Part shown: one piece after another, positions 6,318 through 12,989 of the stretch
Layout: every line of letters starts with the position of its first letter
Position numbering within the stretch: position 1 is the first letter of the stretch
Assembly (NCBI GenBank): GCA_902772795.1
Contig: CACYBZ010000205.1
Location: 1 to 12,989, forward strand
Source: an uncultured Ruminococcus sp.
GTDB taxonomy: Bacteria > Bacillota > Clostridia > Oscillospirales > Acutalibacteraceae
Direction: 5' to 3'
Length of the DNA: 12,989 nt
The notes under the pieces: model-generated
Database searches by the model: none
What the model was told of the DNA's origin: nothing
Seen by the model: the letters and a program-made list of their open reading frames with translations, nothing else
Translations under genes and position numbers: made by a program

Positions 6318-6356
6318 CCGCTTATTGCCGATAATCATGCAAGCCGATAACCGCTT

Positions 6357-9300
6357 TTATTTCTTATCAGCTGTCATTTTGAATGTAGAACCGTTGATAT
6401 ACTGATATTTCTCATTGATATAGGTAGTCTTACCCTGGGTATCGACGAAGTTCTTAACAACATAAGAGAGAACGCCTGTACCTGCTTTTTTCGCTTTCAA
6501 CTGGATACAAACAAGTTTTGTTGTCTTGCCTTTGAGTCCAAGACCCTTGGAGTTCGCATCAAGAATTGTTGCCGTACCTGCTGTAGAGAAGTTTGCTGTT
6601 GCCACACTTCCACCGGGCAATGTTGCCGAAGTCGTTGTAGCACCTGTTGCGTAATTGATAGCGGCATTACCTACAGCAAAGCCTTTCTTGTTTGCGAAAG
6701 AAGAGTTGACATCAAACAAATCGCTGTCATAGTTCATGTCTACTGTCCAACCACTGATATCATAACCTGTGCTGGGAAGGGTAACGGTAACATAGTAGTT
6801 AACCAGCTGACCTTTGCTGACAGTGATGGACTGTGAACCTGTGAACGGAACAACAACAGATGCTGTATTGGAAACCATAGTAAGGTCTGAACCTGTCATT
6901 GCTTTACCGGAAGAGTCTGTCATGGAGTTGATAACACCGCCGATAGTAAATGTACCTGCTTTCTTAGCCTTGAAACGGATAATCTGTAAGTTTGTGGTAC
7001 TGGTAGCCTTATACGGTGTACCGCTTGCACAAGTAGCCTGAACGACAACCTTACCTGCTGTTGCTGTATTGACTTTTTCTGTACCGCCCTGTGTCAGTTT
7101 GATGGTAGTAACGCCGTCATTACTGTAAGGAGTGTAAAGTTCAAATGCTGCGGAATCATAAGTTGTTGTCAGCTGATAGGTCTTGAATTTGCTTGCTGTT
7201 CTGATTTTCATGGTGTAAACAATAACTTCGCCCTGTTTAACCTGAATACTCTTACTTGCACCGGCAACTTTTGTTTCCAGATCTGTTGCGGAAGCTGAAC
7301 CTGTAACAGTTACCTGAGAAGCTGTCATAGCCTTGTTGCTGTCATTAAGCATACTGTCGAGAGTTGAAGAGATAGTAAATGTACCTGCTTTCTTGGCAGT
7401 GAACTTAACGATAATCATGTTGGTAGCCGTAGTTGCGGTATACGGTGAATTTGTTGCTGCGGTTACTGTTGCTTTGATGGTACCTGCTGTTGCGGTATCA
7501 ACGCTTTCTTTACCACCCTGAGCTGCTTTCATGGTATTTACACCATCACTGCTGTAGTCGGTATAAAGTGCAAGTCCTGCTGTATTGTATTTTGTTGTCA
7601 GTACATATTTGTTGAATTTGCTGCTTGTTTTTACTTTTGCTGTGTAGGTAACAATCTGACCCTTCTGAACGGTAACACTCTTGCTGACAGAACCGATGTC
7701 TGCAGAAGCTGAAGTTGTCTTTGCCGAAATTGAAGAGGTTGTTGTACTTACCTTACTCTTACCTGTTGTTTCGTCAAACTGGTTGACAGCGTCAAGTCCG
7801 ATAACTTCTTTCATCAGATAAGAAATAGCACTGTTTGTACCTGCTTTCTTAGCGGTGAATGTTACTCTGACAAGATTTTTGGAAGTTGTGTAGTCAAATG
7901 TCTTTGTAGGACTTCCTACACCTACTGTAGAAATCTTTCCTGCTGTATCTGTGTTGGCAACGGTTGTGCCACCTGAGAAGTTCGGGAAAGTAACACTCTT
8001 TACGGTAAGTAAAGTACTGTCATAATTGATATCTGTCTTAAAGCCGTAGAGTTCAGTAGCTGTTTTCAGATTGACATTTACAGTAACTGTATCACCAGCG
8101 GCAAAAGTAGCTGTTGTAGAACCTGTGGTAACTACGGCTGCTTTGGTAACGCTTGCTGTCATGGACATGGTAACGGCACTGTTGACTTTACCACCTGTTG
8201 CCAAATCTTTACAGTTGGGGTCAAGGAGTTCGTCCATGGTGTAAGTCAGTTTGAATGTACCTGCTTTTTTCGCTTTGAGTTTTACGGTCTGCAAAATCTT
8301 TCCCGAAGAAACATCATAGCTTGTTTCAGCAACTACGGCTGTCTTGACAACACCTGCTGTACTCTTGTTGACTACTTCACTGCCACTGCTTGAACCCGGT
8401 GTATTGACACCGTCTGTACTGTAGGAAGTGTCCAGAGAGAATGCCGATGACGGATATTCCGTTGTCATTCTGTAAGCACTGATTTTAGTTGAAGATGTTG
8501 CTTTTACATTGAAAGTAACGACATCGCCTGCTTCAACCGTAACGGATTTTGTACCTGTTACCGTTGTGGACGGTGAAGAAGTAGCTGTTGTCGCTGATGT
8601 CGGCGTAGAAGTCGGTTTTGAGGTGGGTTTTGAAGTCGGGATAACCACACCGCCATCGTTACCGATTCTTGCCAGTGTTGCGGTAATAACGTCAGTATCT
8701 TCTTTTTCCAGTGATGTACTGGGGTCTGCGGAGTAGTCGCCTTTTGCATTATCTACCATTGAGAGGTCATAAGGGATACAGTCAAGTGCAGATTCGCCAC
8801 GGGTAGCCACCAGCATTGCCCCTATACCGTTGCTGGCAATATGGCTGCTGGTAATGCCGAGCGTACTCAACGGAATTTTGATTTCATAGAATGAGTCATA
8901 TTTTGTGTCGTGATTCTTGGTTTTGAAGTCAACCCAGTCTGCACCGTTATCACAGACATCGGCAGGATCTTCCGAACCGTCCAGACCGATAATTTCACTG
9001 CAGATATTGGTGGTTGCCATCTTGTATTCGATACCGCCTTCAGCAAAGCCTACACAACCATCTTCATAGTCTGTGTTGCCCTGTGCGTCAACCGCTTTGA
9101 ACATAGAGGGCTTACCAAGTCCGGGTTTACCGCTCATATACAACAGTCTGTCAACATGGGTATCAAATGTCAGTCCCATCTTCTGTCCCCAGATTGCTGT
9201 GCCTGATGTGTTCTTGTTGGACATTGATGTACTTCCTTCGTCCACACTCAATGCCAGAATCAACGGTACGTCAAGTACACGTCCGCCGTCACTGAGGGGA

Positions 9301-9689
9301 CCGTCACCGGGATTTGCCCATGTGTCTGTGGTATTGACCATCTGCCAACCGACATACAGATTTTCATCGTCCCATGCACCGAACAGTGCATAAGTATCCA
9401 GTACACAGTTTTCATGTCCGCCTTTCCAGTGGTTGGCAACGTCCCATGCAGCTCCCTTTGCTATCAGCATGTCTTCTGACCAGTCGCTTGCATCACCGTC
9501 AATTGTAATGGTCTTTTTTACACCTTTTTTTCCGTCGGGATTCGTCTTATAATGACTTGCCAATGTACCTGCCTCTGATGTTTCTGTATTGGTATCTGCT
9601 GCTGACACCGCCACAGGCAAGGCACACATTGAAGCAATCATCGTCGACGCCAACAGAATGCTCAATACTTTTCGTGGTCTTGTAACCAT
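6357..9689 (-). CDS. Secreted scaffoldin-like protein: carbohydrate-binding-like domain plus five cohesin-like modules
   Basis: The product has 1110 residues from the ATG at 9689, preceded by AAAGGAGG at 7-nt spacing; the longer frame starts at a TTG in front of this site and is rejected. Parts in order: signal peptide 1-31 (VTRPRKVLSILLA, ending VSAA); an N-terminal domain about 58-336 with TITIDGDASDWSEDMLIAKG, LFGAWDDENLYVGWQM and many Trp, resembling the CBM9/DOMON-like domains of clostridial secreted glycan-active proteins; a Pro-Thr-Ser linker about 350-379 with PTSKPTSKPTSTPTS; then five cohesin-like beta-sandwich modules at about 379-516, 517-658, 667-806, 810-947 and 950-1110. Every module contains AKKAGT in the same strand. 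Modules 1, 3 and 4 share an extra YSxDGVxT motif (423-430, 712-719, 855-862); 2 and 5 keep a more classical YDSxL. No dockerin repeat, LPxTG signal, SLH domain or C-terminal helix is seen, so how it stays on the cell is open. The module identity as true cohesins versus related adhesin folds rests on pattern only. Confidence 0.75.
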   Translation of the reverse strand: MVTRPRKVLSILLASTMIASMCALPVAVSAADTNTETSEAGTLASHYKTNPDGKKGVKKTITIDGDASDWSEDMLIAKGAAWDVANHWKGGHENCVLDTYALFGAWDDENLYVGWQMVNTTDTWANPGDGPLSDGGRVLDVPLILALSVDEGSTSMSNKNTSGTAIWGQKMGLTFDTHVDRLLYMSGKPGLGKPSMFKAVDAQGNTDYEDGCVGFAEGGIEYKMATTNICSEIIGLDGSEDPADVCDNGADWVDFKTKNHDTKYDSFYEIKIPLSTLGITSSHIASNGIGAMLVATRGESALDCIPYDLSMVDNAKGDYSADPSTSLEKEDTDVITATLARIGNDGGVVIPTSKPTSKPTSTPTSATTATSSPSTTVTGTKSVTVEAGDVVTFNVKATSSTKISAYRMTTEYPSSAFSLDTSYSTDGVNTPGSSSGSEVVNKSTAGVVKTAVVAETSYDVSSGKILQTVKLKAKKAGTFKLTYTMDELLDPNCKDLATGGKVNSAVTMSMTASVTKAAVVTTGSTTATFAAGDTVTVNVNLKTATELYGFKTDINYDSTLLTVKSVTFPNFSGGTTVANTDTAGKISTVGVGSPTKTFDYTTSKNLVRVTFTAKKAGTNSAISYLMKEVIGLDAVNQFDETTGKSKVSTTTSSISAKTTSASADIGSVSKSVTVQKGQIVTYTAKVKTSSKFNKYVLTTKYNTAGLALYTDYSSDGVNTMKAAQGGKESVDTATAGTIKATVTAATNSPYTATTATNMIIVKFTAKKAGTFTISSTLDSMLNDSNKAMTASQVTVTGSASATDLETKVAGASKSIQVKQGEVIVYTMKIRTASKFKTYQLTTTYDSAAFELYTPYSNDGVTTIKLTQGGTEKVNTATAGKVVVQATCASGTPYKATSTTNLQIIRFKAKKAGTFTIGGVINSMTDSSGKAMTGSDLTMVSNTASVVVPFTGSQSITVSKGQLVNYYVTVTLPSTGYDISGWTVDMNYDSDLFDVNSSFANKKGFAVGNAAINYATGATTTSATLPGGSVATANFSTAGTATILDANSKGLGLKGKTTKLVCIQLKAKKAGTGVLSYVVKNFVDTQGKTTYINEKYQYINGSTFKMTADKK
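6478..8278 (-). repeat. Five intragenic repeats encoding the AKKAGT strand of each cohesin-like module
   Basis: On the plus strand GTACCTGCTTT begins at 6478, 6952, 7381, 7837 and 8257, each followed by a few more shared bases (copies at 6952, 7381 and 7837 share GTACCTGCTTTCTT). Spacing is 474, 429, 456 and 420 bp, one copy per module. The rest of each module has diverged much more at the DNA level, so these are conserved remnants of tandem duplication and possible sites of recombination. Confidence 0.8.
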
Positions 9690-9741
9690 TTGAATTCCTC
9701 CTTTTTTCTTCGCCAATGTAAGTATATTCTAAGCAATATCT

Positions 9742-9770
9742 ATTATAAATAATTCCGAAAAAAAATACAA
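9742..9770 (-). promoter_or_regulatory. Promoter of the five-module surface protein
   Basis: On the minus strand TTGTAT (9765-9770), exactly 17 nt including a T7 run, then TATAAT (9742-9747). It is about 53 bases upstream of the ATG. A second TATAAT lies further upstream at 9803-9808 on the same strand without a good -35 and may be an alternative start. Confidence 0.7.
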
Positions 9771-9821
9771 TGCTTTTCGTTCAGATAAAAGCAAAATCGT
9801 TTATTATACCAAAAAGCATTG
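9768..9821. promoter_or_regulatory. Possible operator: spaced 10-bp inverted repeat
   Basis: CAATGCTTTT (9768-9777) and AAAAGCATTG (9812-9821) are perfect inverted copies whose centres are 44 bp apart, about four helical turns. The first arm overlaps the -35 of the scaffold-protein promoter; the second lies next to the upstream TATAAT. A smaller palindrome TACCAA/TTGGTA (9807-9812 and 9819-9824) overlaps the second arm. The placement suits a dimeric regulator binding two sites. No regulator gene is nearby, so this is inference. Confidence 0.4.
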
Positions 9822-9904
9822 GTAAATTTTATACATGATAACCTTATTTTTTTTCGGACAACCCGCTCTTTTGCGATTACTGCACACCGAAAAAGTCTGT
9901 TATA

Positions 9905-9949
9905 ACCATGTATCCGGGGGATTTTTCTTCCCGAATACGACATCATGGT
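9905..9949 (+). other. Imperfect long hairpin followed by a T-rich tract
   Basis: ACCATG (9905-9910) pairs with CATGGT (9944-9949), and inside TATCCGGG pairs with CCCGAATA with one mismatch; a six-base bulge lies on the 3' side. On the plus strand a T-rich stretch follows. This resembles an intrinsic terminator, but no plus-strand gene or clear promoter is seen upstream in 9850-9905. It may end an unrecognised short transcript or be fortuitous. Apart from this hairpin and the promoters described separately, nothing coding is seen in 9690-10066. Confidence 0.3.
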
Positions 9950-9976
9950 ATTTTTCTTTTTGTTATTGAGTGACAA

Positions 9977-9994
9977 TGACAAATTTTTTTGTCA
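9977..9994. promoter_or_regulatory. Small palindrome just upstream of the trkA promoter
   Basis: TGACAAA (9977-9983) and TTTGTCA (9988-9994) are perfect inverted arms around TTTT. A further TGACAA directly precedes it (9971-9976). It ends 6 bp before the -35-like hexamer, a usual place for an activator or repressor site. Function is not shown. Confidence 0.35.
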
Positions 9995-10000
9995 AAAGGT

Positions 10001-10028
10001 TTGTATTTTCATTATCTTATGCTATAAT
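10001..10028 (+). promoter_or_regulatory. Promoter of trkA-trkH
   Basis: TTGTAT (10001-10006), 16 nt, TATAAT (10023-10028), with TGC in front of the -10 (CTTATGCTATAAT). Only about 38 bases separate the -10 from the trkA ATG, so the leader is too short for a c-di-AMP (ydaO-type) riboswitch. Confidence 0.75.
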
Positions 10029-10066
10029 GGAGATGTGTACTAAAAAAAACGGAGGTGTTTGCCAAG

Positions 10067-11476
10067 ATGGAACTTCCTATTATAGGAAAACTCACCAAAA
10101 GCAAAAAAAAGACATTGAATGTCATTATTGTCGGTTGCGGAAAAGTCGGAACAACCCTCATCAAAAGACTTGCCGATGAAGGACACAACGTCACCTTTAT
10201 TGACACAAATTCCACAGTTGTCGAAAAGCTTTCCAATACCTTTGATGTTATGGGAATTGCCGGAAACGGGGCTACCTATACAGTACAGATGGAGGCAGGC
10301 ATTGAAAAAGCAGATTTGTTCATTGCTGTAACGGAATCTGATGAACTGAATCTGTTGTGCTGTACGGTTGCCAAGAAAGTCGGTAACTGTTCAGCGATAG
10401 CCAGGGTCAGAAATCCCGTATACAGCGATGAACAGACATATTTAAGGGAAAAACTCGGTCTTTCCATGATTATCAACCCCGAACTGGAATCAGCCAAAGA
10501 AATTTCCCGAATTCTTCGTCTGCCTGCTGCACTGAGTACAGGTTCTTTTGCCAAAGGACAGGCGGAAATGATACGTTTCAAAATTCCCGAAAACAATGTC
10601 CTTGACGGCAAATTTCTCTTTGAACTTCAGAAAGAATATGATTTCAAATTTCTGATATGTGCCGTAGAACGAGGAAACAAAGTCACCATTCCCAACGGTG
10701 ACCAGCGTATACAGGCAGGCGATACCATCACGATTGTGGCAACAGCCAAGAATGCCTACACTTTCTTCAAAAAAACAGGGCTTGTCAAGAAAAAAGTAAC
10801 CAATGCCATGCTCATCGGCGGAGGAAGAACTTCCTACTATCTGTGCAAGCAACTTCAGGATATGGGTATTTCGGTAAAAATCATCGAAATCAATCCCGAA
10901 AGATGTGACGAGCTTTCGGAACTGCTTAATGACAGCACTCTTATTATCAACGGTGACGGTACAGACGAAAATTTATTGTATCGTGAAGGAATTGAAACAG
11001 TTGATGCTTTCGTTCCCATAACGGGAATTGATGAGGAAAACATTCTGCTGACACTGTATGCCAAAAAGGTGACACAGGCAAAAGTCGTTACCAAAGTCAA
11101 CCGAATCAACTTTAAAAGCGTCATCAACAGTCTGGAACTCGGCAGTGTATTCCACCCCAGACTGCTGACTGCGGAAATTATTCTGACTTATGCCAGAGGT
11201 ATGAAAAACTCCATTGACAGCGGAAATATTGAAACACTCTACCACTGGTTTGACGACAGAGTTGAAGCTATTGAATTCCGTGTCATGACAAATTCAGAAG
11301 TCACCGACAGGAAACTGTGTGACCTTAAACTCAAAAAAGACCTGCTTGTTGCCTGTATCAGCCGCAGCGGAAAAGTCATTATTCCCCGAGGTCAGGACTG
11401 TATCCAGAAAGGCGACCGTGTCATTATTGTCACTACCCATACAGGATTTGAAAATATCACCGACATTCTCGCCTGA
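10067..11476 (+). CDS. trkA: TrkA, cytoplasmic NAD-binding regulator of Trk potassium uptake
   Basis: A 469-residue protein with the full-length TrkA arrangement of two RCK units: RCK_N 18-135, RCK_C about 140-235, RCK_N 246-365, RCK_C about 385-469. The first nucleotide site is canonical (G23-x-G25-x-x-G28, acidic D46). In the second, GGGRTS at 251-256 has lost the third glycine but keeps the acidic E274, so ligand binding there may differ. TrkA forms the gating ring under TrkH and responds to nucleotides. The ATG at 10067 is chosen over the in-frame GTG at 10055 because that GTG lies inside the GGAGG ribosome site (10051-10055); spacing to the ATG is 11 nt. trkH follows after 37 bases in the same direction, so they form an operon. 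Confidence 0.92.
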   Translation: MELPIIGKLTKSKKKTLNVIIVGCGKVGTTLIKRLADEGHNVTFIDTNSTVVEKLSNTFDVMGIAGNGATYTVQMEAGIEKADLFIAVTESDELNLLCCTVAKKVGNCSAIARVRNPVYSDEQTYLREKLGLSMIINPELESAKEISRILRLPAALSTGSFAKGQAEMIRFKIPENNVLDGKFLFELQKEYDFKFLICAVERGNKVTIPNGDQRIQAGDTITIVATAKNAYTFFKKTGLVKKKVTNAMLIGGGRTSYYLCKQLQDMGISVKIIEINPERCDELSELLNDSTLIINGDGTDENLLYREGIETVDAFVPITGIDEENILLTLYAKKVTQAKVVTKVNRINFKSVINSLELGSVFHPRLLTAEIILTYARGMKNSIDSGNIETLYHWFDDRVEAIEFRVMTNSEVTDRKLCDLKLKKDLLVACISRSGKVIIPRGQDCIQKGDRVIIVTTHTGFENITDILA

Positions 11477-11513
11477 GTCCACCACAGCATGAAACAGTTA
11501 AGAAGGATTTAGT

Positions 11514-12989
11514 ATGAATTACAGAAGCATTACATTTATTTTAGGGTGTATTCTCATTATGGAGGGAATATTCCTTACCTTACCTATATTGGTTGCCTTG
11601 GCATACGGGGAAAGTCAGATTTTTTCGTTTATTATTTCGCTGATTATCTGCCTGGCTCTGGGAATTTTACTGGTACTGTTCAAACCGCAGAAACTGGTAT
11701 TCAATGTCAAGGAAGGATTTACTACCGTTGCTCTGGGCTGGATTGTCCTGAGTTTCTTCGGCAGTTTTCCGTTTTATTTCAGTAAGGATATCCCCCTCTT
11801 TACGGACGCTTTTTTTGAAACGGTTTCAGGATTTTCCACCACAGGTGCAAGTATACTTTCCGATGTGGAAAGTATGTCGGAAAGCTGTATGTTCTGGCGA
11901 TGTTTCACCCACTGGATAGGCGGAATGGGGGTACTTGTCTTTCTGCTGGCAATTATTCCCATGGTATCCAAAGGACAAAGTCACGGCGGACATATGCACC
12001 TTATGAGGGCAGAAAGTCCGGGGCCCAGTGTGGGTAAACTTGTTCCCAAAGTCAAGACAACCGCATTGATATTATACATCATTTATTTTATTCTTACATT
12101 GTTGGAATTCATTGCCCTCGTCATCTGCCGAATGCCTGTGTTTGAGGCATTGCTTACGGCAATCGCCAACGCCGGAACGGGTGGACTGGGGATTAAAAAT
12201 AACAGTATTGCCGGTTATTCCCCTGCAATACAGTGGGTAATTACCGTATTCATGATTGCTTTCGGCATCAATTTCAACGTATTTTTCTTTTTGCTGACAA
12301 GAAAATTCAAATCTATTCTGAAAATGTCAGAAGTAAAATGTTACTTTATCATGTTGATTGTTTCTGTTGCATTCATTACCTGGAACGCCTATGATTATAT
12401 GCTGAGCTTTGAGAACAATGTCAGAAATGCTTCGTTCCAGGTAGCGTCCATGATAAGCACCACAGGATTTTCAACAGTGGATTTCAACCAGTGGCCGTCT
12501 GCATCAAAATGTGTACTGATAGCACTGATGTTCACAGGTGCCTGTGCCGGAAGTACCAGCGGCGGTATCAAGATTTCACGATTTATCATTATGTTCAAGA
12601 ATATCAAAGCTCAGTTGTTGTGCTTTCTCCATCCCGGAACAGTATACAAATCCCGTATGGACGAAAAAACAATCGATGAAAATGTGTCAAGAGCCGTCAA
12701 CATTTTCTTCACCACTTATGCGATGATTTTTGCCGTTTCCGTATTTATCCTCTCGTTTGACAACTACGATTTTGAAACCAATTTTTCGGCAGTACTGGCT
12801 TCGCTTTCCAATATAGGACCCGGATTTTCCAAAGTAGGTCCCGCAGAAAATTTTGCCTTTTTCTCTCCCCTGTCAAAGTATGTCCTTATGTTCGACATGA
12901 TTGCCGGCAGACTGGAATTATATCCGTTGCTGTTACTGTTCTATTACAGAATGTGGAGAAGAAATATTGTCCGCAACAAAAAAATCTGA
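11514..12989 (+). CDS. trkH: TrkH-type potassium uptake channel/transporter subunit
   Basis: A 491-residue integral membrane protein, complete, with its TGA as the last three bases of the window. The four pore-loop repeats of the Trk/Ktr/HKT superfamily can be read: FSTTGAS near 107-113, NAGTGGLG at 219-226, ISTTGFS at 314-320 and SNIGPGFS at 432-439. GSTSGGIK at 346-353 marks the intramembrane loop after pore 3. The first, third and fourth filters have the conserved Gly that favours K+ selectivity. Together with TrkA it imports K+ across the cytoplasmic membrane. AAGGA precedes the ATG at 9-nt spacing. The length and short N-terminus are usual for TrkH; the operon with a double-RCK TrkA favours TrkH over KtrB. 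No terminator is visible because the window ends. Confidence 0.93.
   Translation: MNYRSITFILGCILIMEGIFLTLPILVALAYGESQIFSFIISLIICLALGILLVLFKPQKLVFNVKEGFTTVALGWIVLSFFGSFPFYFSKDIPLFTDAFFETVSGFSTTGASILSDVESMSESCMFWRCFTHWIGGMGVLVFLLAIIPMVSKGQSHGGHMHLMRAESPGPSVGKLVPKVKTTALILYIIYFILTLLEFIALVICRMPVFEALLTAIANAGTGGLGIKNNSIAGYSPAIQWVITVFMIAFGINFNVFFFLLTRKFKSILKMSEVKCYFIMLIVSVAFITWNAYDYMLSFENNVRNASFQVASMISTTGFSTVDFNQWPSASKCVLIALMFTGACAGSTSGGIKISRFIIMFKNIKAQLLCFLHPGTVYKSRMDEKTIDENVSRAVNIFFTTYAMIFAVSVFILSFDNYDFETNFSAVLASLSNIGPGFSKVGPAENFAFFSPLSKYVLMFDMIAGRLELYPLLLLFYYRMWRRNIVRNKKI

Noticed and set aside
6246-6338. Longer N-terminus for the cohesin-like protein (ATG at 6338)
   Set aside because: No ribosome site before it; it would place 31 polar residues ahead of the signal peptide and run through the intercistronic hairpin.
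6357-6500. Dockerin or cell-wall sorting signal at the C-terminus of the five-module protein
   Set aside because: No calcium-loop duplex of the dockerin type, no LPxTG-like motif and no hydrophobic tail; the protein ends GSTFKMTADKK inside or right after the fifth module.
6478-8278. CRISPR-like array suggested by regularly repeated GTACCTGCTTT
   Set aside because: Copies are 420-474 bp apart and encode the same strand of successive protein modules; they are intragenic duplications.
9743-9982. 79-codon minus-strand open frame upstream of the surface-protein gene
   Set aside because: TTG start, no ribosome site, composition typical of AT-rich noncoding DNA, and it overlaps the promoters and hairpins of the divergent region.
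10029-10066. Riboswitch (c-di-AMP type) controlling trkA-trkH
   Set aside because: The leader between the -10 and the ATG is only about 38 bases, too short for a ydaO-type fold.
1-12989. tRNA, rRNA or phage attachment sites
   Set aside because: No tRNA-like cloverleaf, rRNA segment, integrase gene or flanking direct repeats were recognised on reading; a dedicated scan was not possible.

Overview
The window looks like chromosomal DNA of an anaerobic gut Firmicute of the Ruminococcus type (Clostridia, Oscillospirales). This rests on moderate-to-low GC, strong AGGAGG-type ribosome sites, an electron-bifurcating transhydrogenase gene pair, and a secreted protein built from cohesin-like modules. 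Genus is an inference; no rRNA or marker gene is present.

Layout from left to right. 1-140: promoter-like and ribosome-site-like sequence pointing left out of the window on the minus strand. About 165-1046: a decayed IS200/IS605-family element with a broken tnpB (two internal deletions, a frameshift and an in-frame TAA) between two similar hairpins. 1055-3403 (minus): an nfnA-nfnB operon with an extended -10 promoter and a perfect 11-bp terminator, encoding the NADH-dependent ferredoxin:NADP+ oxidoreductase. 3471-3863 (minus): a hot-dog thioesterase with the Thr/Glu/His spacing of fluoroacetyl-CoA thioesterase. 3951-4700 (plus, divergent): a DUF1624-type membrane acyltransferase. 4710-9689 (minus): the most unusual part, a secreted 1110-residue protein with a carbohydrate-binding-like N-terminus and five cohesin-like modules, followed by a membrane-anchored single-cohesin-like protein, then a small lipoprotein under its own promoter. 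9690-10066: a divergent regulatory region. 10067-12989 (plus): trkA-trkH potassium uptake, with the trkH stop codon being the last three bases of the window.

How the genes fit together. NfnAB balances NADH, NADPH and ferredoxin in fermentative metabolism, and TrkA/TrkH form a complete K+ uptake module. The 4710-9689 group reads as a cell-surface set: a multi-module secreted scaffold, a membrane-tethered receptor-like module, and a lipoprotein. It recalls scaffoldin/anchor gene pairs of Ruminococcus cellulosomes and amylosomes, but the large protein has no dockerin, no sortase motif and no membrane anchor, so it does not follow the usual architecture.

A shared promoter style runs through the window: four promoters (tnpB, nfnA, the acyltransferase, trkA) carry TTATGCTAT at the extended -10, and a fifth candidate near the left edge has TTATGATAT. 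Several computed open frames begin at TTG, GTG or ATG codons inside or upstream of the ribosome site; starts have been corrected where the Shine-Dalgarno position decides them.
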